Shown in pieces: positions 1-4,991 of a stretch of DNA of 6,552 nt. Below the pieces are notes generated by a model. It saw only the letters and a list, made by a program, of their open reading frames with translations. It made no database searches and was not told the DNA's origin. The number at the start of each line of letters is the position of its first letter. Positions within the stretch are counted from its first letter, which is position 1. Origin of the DNA: Candidatus Schekmanbacteria bacterium (GTDB lineage Bacteria; CSSED10-310; JACPHN01); NCBI GenBank assembly GCA_016188575.1, contig JACPHN010000258.1, positions 1 to 6,552 of the forward strand, written 5' to 3'. A program made the position numbers and the translations under genes.

Positions 1-120
1 CCGTCGCTCTTGATTGCCTGATGCTCCCGTGAAACCGCGACCCAGTTGAAATTTCGGATTCGCACCCTGGTCGACTTCTGGCCGGCACAGATGGCCTGAT
101 TTTCGCCAGCGGCGAAGGGG
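1..120. other. left edge, no gene recognised
   Basis: I see no supportable gene here. In the plus-strand frame of the following open reading frame there are stops at 19-21 and 97-99, so that frame cannot be extended leftwards through this stretch. On the minus strand all three frames give short peptides I do not recognise. It may be the end of something lying outside the window. Confidence 0.4.
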
Positions 121-510
121 ATGCTGGCGGCGGTGCGCGCCTGGCTGCCGCTGCTCGCCCGCGACGTCCCCGGGTTCGACGCCGCGTCCTACGCCGCCGG
201 CAGTGCGGTGCCCGACGACCTGCTGGCCGATGCCGAGCGCCTGGCCGAGCAGATCGAGGAGGCGCGGACCCCGGCCGGTGAGCCGCTGCCCTACGCCGCG
301 GCGGCGCTGGCCGCCCTGGACACGGCAACGGTGGCGGCGCGTCAGGAATGGGCCGAGGCCGAGGCCGCAGACCGCCAGTACCAGGCGCAGCTCGCCGCCA
401 CCCGCGCGGCGGGCGCTGCGTTCGAGGAGGATCTGGTCGCGTTCCGGCGCACGCTGCTCGCCACCGCCGCCCGCGACGCCACCAGCGGCCGGCGCGCCCA
501 CCAGACGTGA
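121..510 (+). pseudogene. fragment of an Ala/Glu-rich helical protein, probably truncated at both ends
   Basis: This open frame of 129 codons encodes an alanine-, glutamate- and arginine-rich protein with strong helical and coiled-coil character, notably around residues 30-115. It has no signal peptide, membrane segment or catalytic motif that I recognise, so I give no function. The ATG at 121 has purines directly against it (GAAGGGG) and no well-spaced ribosome binding site, and the protein begins abruptly in what looks like the middle of a domain (VRAWLPLLARDVPGFD). Its last 15 or so codons, from about 462 to 510, are the antisense of a methylase start, so the natural C-terminus has been replaced at a recombination junction near 460. 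I read it as an internal fragment rather than a working gene. The codon pattern is plausible for real coding DNA up to the junction. A short intact gene is the alternative. Confidence 0.5.
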
Positions 511-614
511 AGGTAGTAGGTCGGGGGAAGCGCTGTCATTGTGCGCCGCTCGCGTTCGCTTTCTTCGCCCAACGCTGCCACGGGCATCCAGGTCTCGATC
601 AGTCGTTTCGTCAC
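462..614 (-). pseudogene. remnant A of DUF1156/COG1743 DNA adenine methylase (N-terminus only)
   Basis: Reading leftwards from a GTG at 612-614, the frame encodes VTKRLIETWMPVAALG, then RERRTMTALPPTYY and LHVWWARRPLVASRAAV. This is the characteristic N-terminus of DUF1156/COG1743 adenine-specific DNA methylases, in which the WWARRP motif is highly conserved. In intact members this is followed by several hundred residues with a zinc ribbon and an N6-adenine methylase fold. Here the similarity stops at about codon 51, and the frame then runs antisense through the helical-protein fragment to a stop at 342. All catalytic motifs are missing, so no methylase activity is possible. A purine-rich GGGGGATC lies about 5 bases upstream of the GTG, so the start was once a real initiation site. 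Remnant B at 1861-1965 is a separate, differently diverged copy of the same 5' end. Confidence 0.75.
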
Positions 615-617
615 AGT
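571..617. repeat. direct repeat copy 1 (methylase 5' end)
   Basis: This 47-bp stretch matches 1922-1968 at about 42 positions in the same orientation. It is the shared 5' coding end of the two methylase remnants rather than a dedicated repeat family. Confidence 0.7.
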
Positions 618-621
618 GTGA
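611..621. promoter_or_regulatory. TCACA-N-TGTGA inverted repeat over methylase start A
   Basis: A perfect 5-bp inverted repeat with a one-base centre covers the GTG start codon of methylase remnant A. It could be a small operator or a chance palindrome. The corresponding site at remnant B is not palindromic, so it is not a conserved part of the gene start. Confidence 0.15.
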
Positions 622-724
622 TCCCCCGTTTCCGTAGTTTCTTCCGAATCGGGTGTGCTTCGTGGTTATTTCGGCGTCGGCTGAATGTCCCGTTTCGTCC
701 TTCCGCCGCAGGCTTCGGTGAGCA

Positions 725-838
725 GGGGCGCGATTCATCGCGCCCCAATTCCGGGGCGGGGATCATCGGGCCGAGAATGATCCGCCCCGATTACCGGCCG
801 CGACGCTGGGGCGCGATTCATCGCGCCCCAGCGTCGCG
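725..838. repeat. cluster of three REP-like palindromes
   Basis: Three hairpin-forming palindromes lie back to back. The first (725-746) has two 10-bp arms, GGGGCGCGAT and ATCGCGCCCC, around a TC centre. The second pairs 752-758 with 783-789 and 761-766 with 777-782, giving 13 bp with a two-base bulge and a 10-base loop. The third (799-838) is a perfect 19-bp stem around the same TC centre, and its 808-829 portion repeats the whole first palindrome exactly. The cluster sits 59 bp beyond the stop codon of the minus-strand gene at 897-1271, the usual place for REP/BIME-like elements. No T-tract follows any stem on either strand, so I do not call an intrinsic terminator. It may still protect the mRNA 3' end or assist termination. 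Confidence 0.75.
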
Positions 839-896
839 ACCTCAGGTGTAAACCAGATGCGGCCGGCGCCGTTATTTCTCCCCTCACACTGCCTGG

Positions 897-1271
897 CTAC
901 TTCTCCGCCGCGGTCTCCGCCGCTGCCGGCTTGCGGGCGCGCCGGACCGAGCGCTTGAACTGCCCGAGCTCGGCCATGACGGCCTTGTCCTTCCGAAACG
1001 CCCCCCGGGCGGCGTTGAGCGCGGCGTTGAAGCGACTGTAGCGCGCCTCCTGTTCGAGACCGAACTGTTGATGAAGCGCCAGATACTGCCGTTCCAGTGA
1101 GTCGTGGGCCGCGCGCTGCTCCCGTTGCGTCGCCGCGTCCTGCTCCAGCGTCGCCACATCGGTGCCGGAAAACGTCCACCCTCGCTGCTTGAAAAGATCG
1201 ACAAGCCCCGCCAGGTCGTCGTCGAAGGTCTTGGGCGGATAGAAGGTTCGCTTGGATGCTGCATCGCTCAT
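897..1271 (-). CDS. small helical hypothetical protein (124 aa)
   Basis: This is an intact gene of 124 residues that I cannot assign to a named family. The N-terminal 35 residues include KRTFYPPKTF and DLVDLFKQRGWTF-like segments (FYPP, then FDDDLAGLVDLFKQRG). The rest is a long charged helical stretch, likely coiled coil, from about residue 40 to 110, ending in a basic segment (FKRSVRRARK) and an Ala/Glu tail. There is no signal peptide or membrane span, so it is probably cytoplasmic. The basic C-terminus could bind nucleic acid, but that is a guess. The ATG at 1269-1271 is preceded by GGAGGA seven bases upstream (1279-1284), a near-ideal ribosome binding site, which makes the start secure. 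It is transcribed alone and in the same direction as the defence operon, but about 590 bp separate it from that operon's remnant. The REP-like cluster lies just downstream. Confidence 0.75.
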   Translation of the reverse strand: MSDAASKRTFYPPKTFDDDLAGLVDLFKQRGWTFSGTDVATLEQDAATQREQRAAHDSLERQYLALHQQFGLEQEARYSRFNAALNAARGAFRKDKAVMAELGQFKRSVRRARKPAAAETAAEK

Positions 1272-1278
1272 GCTGAAA

Positions 1279-1284
1279 TCCTCC
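1279..1284 (-). promoter_or_regulatory. strong ribosome binding site of the 124-aa gene
   Basis: GGAGGA on the minus strand lies seven bases before the ATG at 1269-1271. It decides the start of the small helical protein. A larger overlapping minus-strand frame starting further upstream at 1410 has no comparable site. Confidence 0.7.
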
Positions 1285-1522
1285 GAGGAAAGAGCCCTGG
1301 CGGCGATAGACCGCCGAGACAGTCACGCTGCAAGCAGAGGCAGTTGAACTGAAAACTAATGCCGTCGCAAAGCAAAGTAAAGCCCCTGCGCTGCAATTAC
1401 TTGCCGTCAAGAGTCAATGCGATTCTTCATGGTGGATTTGCCATGCATCGTCAAAGCATGTGCGAGCAGTGTGAGTGTGTCGGTTGGCCATCGCGAGGCA
1501 ACATCATGCCACTGTGCTAATC

Positions 1523-1558
1523 CTCCGAGCAGTCGCGCGGCTTCTCCGAGCAGTCGCG
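1523..1558. repeat. 15-bp direct repeat, period 21
   Basis: CTCCGAGCAGTCGCG occurs at 1523-1537 and again at 1544-1558, separated by six bases. There are only two copies, with no further periodicity, so it is not a CRISPR array or an obvious iteron set. Confidence 0.6.
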
Positions 1559-1654
1559 ATGATCGGCGTTGCATTCGCCTGGACAGTTGCTCGCGCGCGG
1601 CAATCGTCCCGACCTCGGCGGCAGCGGCATGTCATCCATTCGTCAGCCGGTCCG

Positions 1655-1760
1655 AAACCCCGCCCTTCAGGGCGGAATCGCCGCGGAACCGGGCGCAGCG
1701 AGGTCTAGGGCGGCGCCCGCCGCCGCAGGCGGTGGGAGGGTTCCCGAACCCCGGCCTGAT
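1655..1760. mobile_element. hairpin cluster, possible end of an IS200/IS605-type element
   Basis: Several compact stems follow one another. CCGCCCT-TC-AGGGCGG lies at 1660-1675, CCGCC-GCA-GGCGG at about 1720-1732, and GGGTTC-CC-GAACCC at 1738-1751. A CAGCAGC/GCTGCTG pairing joins about 1764-1770 with 1790-1796. The first stem resembles the short GC hairpins recognised at the ends of IS200/IS605 elements, and the structured stretch beside it would fit the right end, where tnpB-type elements encode their guide RNA. No tnpA or tnpB coding sequence is visible nearby, so at best this is a remnant or a stand-alone palindromic relic. An unrelated structured RNA or GC-rich noise is the alternative. 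Confidence 0.25.
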
Positions 1761-1860
1761 CGGCAGCAGCTCATCTTCTAACGTGCCCGGCTGCTGGAGA
1801 CCCGGTAGCGCATAAACACCTGCACGCCGGTTTCCGGATGTCGCGACCGTGTCAAGGTCG

Positions 1861-1965
1861 TCAGGACAAGGATAGCCGTTTTCGCGTCATGGGCGTTCGC
1901 TCGCGCTCGCCTTCCACACCCAGCGCTGCCACGGGCATCCAGGTCCCGATCAAGCGTTTCGTCAC
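1861..1965 (-). pseudogene. remnant B of DUF1156/COG1743 DNA adenine methylase, coupled to the HNH gene
   Basis: A GTG at 1963-1965 overlaps the TGA of the HNH gene (GTGA), with GGTGAG just upstream as ribosome binding site. It opens a frame of 34 codons beginning VTKRLIGTWMPVAALGVEGE, the DUF1156 methylase N-terminus. Similarity ends after about codon 28 (RERTPMT), before the conserved WWARRP segment, and the frame stops at 1861-1863. The rest of the gene is absent from the window. The 4-bp overlap shows that a methylase was originally the next cistron of the defence operon, presumably modifying host DNA at adenine so that the system spares it. Aligned without gaps to remnant A, the two agree at about 22 of 28 residues but differ at many silent sites, so they are not a recent duplication. 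Confidence 0.7.
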
Positions 1966-1968
1966 GGT
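1922..1968. repeat. direct repeat copy 2 (methylase 5' end)
   Basis: This is the partner of 571-617. The two copies bracket about 1.3 kb holding the REP-like cluster, the 124-aa gene and the hairpin-rich region, so recombination between methylase genes could have shaped this segment. Confidence 0.7.
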
Positions 1969-2681
1969 CTCACCCGTCGGGCATGCAGCTTCTTCGCCAA
2001 ATATTGCGCTCGTATCAGTGCAAATGGCGGAAGCAGTCCTTCTGAATTAGGCGTTGTTGCCGCCTTGTACAGACTTTGTATCGCGCGGATTCCGTCGTCG
2101 CTGCGAAGCTTATTGTGCAGGTCATGAATGAGATCCTTGCGGTTATCGACGAGGCGTTGAGCATTCAAATTCAGGATATCGATGTCCACTCTCGCTTCTG
2201 GAATACTCCCTTCCACGCGGCCCGTATTCCGATAGACAAAGACCGCTTCCGGATCAGGTGTCTGCCGCCCGGGATGAACGGTTATCTTTTGCGCCCCCTT
2301 CGACGTGTCACAATGATCGACCTGACCTTTCGGGCCGAAGATCACGCCGCCGCAAACGCCCAGTAGATTGTCCCACTCATACATGCGGCGTGGTTCGGTT
2401 TCCCGAGCGACAACGTGCTCGATCTTCATGCCGCCATTTCCCTTCTTGGATCCACTGTCCGACGCGATCATGAGATAGCCGATGCTCCCGATCCGCTGCA
2501 TGCAGTACGCGCAGAGACCATGTTGGTTTCGATGCAAGCGCTCTCACAGCGGTTGGGCACAGTCCTTGGGATCCCAATCGGTGCCGCTCGGGGCTATTCC
2601 AGTATCTTGCTCGATGCGTTGGGCTTCCCGCTGCAAATCTGCCAAACACTGCGGTTCGCTGCCCTTAGTGATCCGGCGCAT
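1962..2681 (-). pseudogene. PtuB-like HNH nuclease, interrupted by an in-frame TGA
   Basis: Read through one stop, this is a 239-residue HNH-family protein resembling the PtuB/TIGR02646-type nucleases that partner PtuA ATPases in Septu and some retron systems. It starts at ATG 2679-2681 (MRRITKGSEP), with GGAAG six bases upstream, inside the 3' end of the ATPase gene. Visible motifs are CAYC (residues 57-60), KIEHVVAR (86-93, with the catalytic-type His at 89), WDNLLGVC (103-110) and HCDTSKG (123-129). These give four cysteines suited to a zinc site plus the HNH core. Codon 46 is TGA at 2544-2546, in the same frame on both sides, most simply a CGA-to-TGA change at a CpG. The whole catalytic core lies after it. 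Restart at the TTG at 2535-2537 (191 residues) is possible, but its ribosome binding site is weak. Otherwise the nuclease is lost. Its TGA overlaps the methylase start (GTGA). Confidence 0.75.
2544..2546 (-). other. premature TGA in the HNH gene
   Basis: The minus-strand codons around it read CAG-CCG-CTG, TGA, GAG-CGC-TTG-CAT, with the same frame on both sides and no base lost. An arginine codon CGA would fit the Leu-[Arg]-Glu-Arg helix before the first zinc cysteine. No reason to invoke selenocysteine is visible. Confidence 0.75.
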
Positions 2682-4500
2682 CGTTGACTTCCAAGTCATG
2701 GATCTCCCACTCCAGCCGCACGACCTCACGATCGTGGTCCCCGAGATCGCTCCTGATCGCCCCGAGAAGCGCCTTGGCCTCGGCGAGCTTCGCATCCTCG
2801 ATCAAGCTCTCGATCCGATCGAGCTTCTCCTCCATCGACTGCGGGCGTGGTCTGACGCCCATGATTTCTCTGAGAATCGCATTGCTATCTCGGCCGTGAA
2901 CTGGCTCCGTCGGCAAGGCGCCGCCCGCGTCGGCAACGAGCAACCGCATCCACTCTCGCCTTGCCGTGGCAATGACTTGGGGAGAGTGGGTCGTGACGAT
3001 GAGCTGAATCTTCGGAAACGCCCGTCGTAGGTCATCCAGCACCTGGTGTTGCCAGGAGGGATGGAGATGCAGGTCGATCTCATTGATGAGGACAACGCCT
3101 TCGGCCTTCCTTCCAGCCTCGCCGCCGTGGTGTGGATTCAGTTGGACCGCGCGCCAGGCGATATCCGCCACCATGCCCAGGAGATTGCGGTAGCCGTCGG
3201 AAAGACGCGAGAAAGGAAGCTCGTGACCGCCGATGAAAGTCAACCGGAGCTCTTCGTAGGCGAGGCTGTACGACAGGCCGGTAGCGCCTTCGACACAGCA
3301 CAGCACGGCCTGCTCCACCGCCTCTACATCCACCAACCGGACGAGCGTGGGACTTTCACCACGATCCAGCGCGGCAGCAATTTGTTGCAGGCGATCTTGC
3401 TCGCGCCAGCGCATCCAGGCCTCAAAGAGCTTTTGGTTGGAGGCCGGGTCGAGGCAATCGGTATAGCCATTGAAGCGGGATCCGAGTCCCGACGTCTTCA
3501 GAACGCTCATTTGCTTCTGACTCCACAGCCGGCCCGTACCATAATAGGCGATGACGGGAAGGTCGACGGGAGCGCCAGTGGACACCGCCTTCTGCGCCTC
3601 TGCTGCCCACGACCGCAGCTCCGCAGCGCTGCCGTACGTGGTCTTTCCACCCTTCTTGCGCAGCTCACGAGACCAGGAAAGGCTGCGATCGAACAGGCGA
3701 CCATCCACGTGAATCTCGACGGGGTAAATGGGCTCTAGCCGAACAGTGTCGTTGCCGTGCGCTGTCCGCATGAGGCGGATTTCCTCGTCCACTATTGAAC
3801 GTGCCTGGACGTCGGCGAGATTGATGAACCAACTGCCGATGGCGACGGCCAACGCGTCGAGAATCGCCGATTTGCCCGCCCCGTTTGCACCGATGAGCAC
3901 CGTTGTTTGGGGATGGAAGCGAGCGTCAAATGTCTGGAAACCGCGAAAATTCCGTACGGCGAGTCGATCGATGCGAAACAAGCAGCCGCCATGATCCAGG
4001 TAGTCGAGAAACTCGAGCGGAGTCATGGTCTTGATTCGATGCCGCAGCCACAAGGCGGCGCTGCCGGCAAGGATTTTGCGATCTCGGGTCAGAAAGACGT
4101 CGCGTCCACGGCGGCAATGGCCGAGGAGCGCATCGACGTCGCTGATCCGGCGCCGATTCGCCCCGGTATGGGCCTGTCGGTCAATGCCCGGGTAGAGGAG
4201 CTCGAAGAGCTCCTTGGCGAGGGCGACCTCTTGCGCAGAAACAATGTAGTCGTCTCCGAGGCGTGAAAAGCCGACCCGAAAGGGCGCAGAGACGGGCGTG
4301 TCGACAAGGCTCAGCGCCTCGATGCGCGCCCGCAATGGCCCCTCTGGGATGTCCATCTTGTAGCGGGAGCTCACGCCGACATCGACTATTCCCGCTTCGT
4401 GAAGTCGCAGCAGCTCCAACGCCGCCTCGTGGTCAGGACGCCCTGCTTCCTGCATGTCGCGCAGGACGTTGGTGTCGGCGGTGACACGTAGCCGGGACAT
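2665..4500 (-). CDS. PIN-domain/PtuA-like AAA ATPase fusion (611 aa)
   Basis: This is a two-domain protein. Residues 3 to about 165 look like a PIN-type ribonuclease domain: ADTNVL opens it with Asp9, a helix with DVDALL supplies Asp121/Asp123, and DVFLTRDRKIL supplies Asp140. Residues from about 175 onward form an ATPase of the COG3950/Septu PtuA (RecF/OLD-like) kind. It begins with IDRLAVRNFRGF and has Walker A GANGAGKS (204-211), an ABC-type signature near RLSDGYRNLL (432-441), Walker B VVLINEIDLHLHP (469-481) and the His switch TTHSP (503-507). The C-terminus is helical and charged. In Septu, PtuA clusters around PtuB and controls its nuclease. Here a second nuclease domain is fused to the ATPase. 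ATG 4498-4500 is chosen because AGGTGA lies five bases upstream. GTG 4507-4509, overlapping the previous stop as GTGA, is the alternative (614 aa). The gene is intact, and its last 17 bp overlap the HNH gene. Confidence 0.85.
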   Translation of the reverse strand: MSRLRVTADTNVLRDMQEAGRPDHEAALELLRLHEAGIVDVGVSSRYKMDIPEGPLRARIEALSLVDTPVSAPFRVGFSRLGDDYIVSAQEVALAKELFELLYPGIDRQAHTGANRRRISDVDALLGHCRRGRDVFLTRDRKILAGSAALWLRHRIKTMTPLEFLDYLDHGGCLFRIDRLAVRNFRGFQTFDARFHPQTTVLIGANGAGKSAILDALAVAIGSWFINLADVQARSIVDEEIRLMRTAHGNDTVRLEPIYPVEIHVDGRLFDRSLSWSRELRKKGGKTTYGSAAELRSWAAEAQKAVSTGAPVDLPVIAYYGTGRLWSQKQMSVLKTSGLGSRFNGYTDCLDPASNQKLFEAWMRWREQDRLQQIAAALDRGESPTLVRLVDVEAVEQAVLCCVEGATGLSYSLAYEELRLTFIGGHELPFSRLSDGYRNLLGMVADIAWRAVQLNPHHGGEAGRKAEGVVLINEIDLHLHPSWQHQVLDDLRRAFPKIQLIVTTHSPQVIATARREWMRLLVADAGGALPTEPVHGRDSNAILREIMGVRPRPQSMEEKLDRIESLIEDAKLAEAKALLGAIRSDLGDHDREVVRLEWEIHDLEVNDAPDH

Positions 4501-4505
4501 CGGGA

Positions 4506-4991
4506 TCACCTACCTCTCTTCGGATCGATGAGCAGGTGTCGCAGCGACATGAGCACTCGCCTGGGGTACTTGCGGTGCATGGCCATTCCGAGCCAGTAGG
4601 CCGCTTCTTCCTTCTCCATCGCTTCTATGCCCTCGGCGACTTGCTGCATATTGAAGCGATCGCGCATCGGGGCGAGCGAGCGAAACATGAGGCCGAGCTG
4701 CAGCGCGAGGAGCTCGTTGACGGCGAAGCAGCGCTCGGCCCCTGGCCCCAAGCCCCCCAGATCGATGTCCGCCCTCTTCAGCCGTGGCAACACCCGCGGC
4801 TCGACCAGCGCCAGGTTCCGGCCGTGCAGTCCCGCGATGCGCTTCGCTTTCTTCAGATGCGGCGACGCCGCGCTCGGAAGCTGCCACACTTCGAGCTGGG
4901 CGTTGCTCGAGCTGATCAGCTTCGCGCGCAGCTCGTACTGCGGTTGCGCTCCGTTCACGGGGCTGCAGTGCTTACCGTTACTCGCTCCCAT
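4506..4991 (-). CDS. 161-aa accessory protein of the COG1483 operon, unknown function
   Basis: I cannot name this soluble 161-residue protein with certainty. It may belong to one of the small families (such as DUF7680) that I associate with COG1483 ATPase loci, but that is a weak recollection. The first 45 residues are poorly structured, followed by a basic segment (HLKKAKRIAGLHGRNLALVEPRVL is the region at 46-69). The C-terminal half (about 93-160) is a compact helical domain with conserved-looking LAPMRDR, EAAYWLGMAMHRKYPRRVL and LLIDP segments. No catalytic residues stand out, so an adaptor or structural role is possible. The ATG at 4989-4991 overlaps the upstream stop as TGATG and has GGAGG seven bases ahead. 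GTG at 4992-4994 is a weaker alternative. The stop at 4506-4508 sits against the PIN-ATPase start, so the two are coupled. The gene is intact. Confidence 0.75.
   Translation of the reverse strand: MGASNGKHCSPVNGAQPQYELRAKLISSSNAQLEVWQLPSAASPHLKKAKRIAGLHGRNLALVEPRVLPRLKRADIDLGGLGPGAERCFAVNELLALQLGLMFRSLAPMRDRFNMQQVAEGIEAMEKEEAAYWLGMAMHRKYPRRVLMSLRHLLIDPKRGR

Larger units (their letters stand above)
1272..1860. other. intergenic region without a convincing gene
   Basis: No open frame here has both a credible start and recognisable protein content. The frames present are short Arg/Pro/Ala-rich shadows typical of GC-rich noncoding DNA. The segment next to 1272 must hold the promoter of the minus-strand 124-aa gene. 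TTGACT and TTGACG occur on the minus strand at about 1390-1407, but neither has a good -10 box at the right distance, so I do not call a promoter. The middle carries a 15-base direct repeat, and 1655-1760 is dense with GC-rich hairpins. Both are listed separately. Confidence 0.5.

Noticed and set aside
799-838. intrinsic terminator of the 124-aa gene
   Set aside because: The 19-bp stem is strong but no U-tract follows in either direction, so a REP-like palindrome is the better description.
763-1410. 215-codon minus-strand open frame
   Set aside because: It is a shadow of the 124-aa gene in another frame, Arg/Gly-rich, with no ribosome binding site. The 124-aa frame has a near-ideal one.
1523-1558. 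CRISPR array or iterons
   Set aside because: There are only two 15-base copies separated by six bases, with no cas or replication gene nearby.
1838-2050. 70-codon plus-strand open frame over methylase remnant B
   Set aside because: It is antisense to the methylase start and HNH C-terminus, with no ribosome binding site and no recognisable protein.
2544-2546. selenocysteine codon in the HNH protein
   Set aside because: The position fits an arginine in a helix, is not a known Sec site of HNH nucleases, and no obvious selenocysteine insertion hairpin follows.
3046-3738. 230-codon plus-strand open frame
   Set aside because: It lies entirely antisense to the PIN-ATPase, whose Walker A, Walker B and signature motifs prove the minus strand is coding. 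Its own protein has no recognisable motif.
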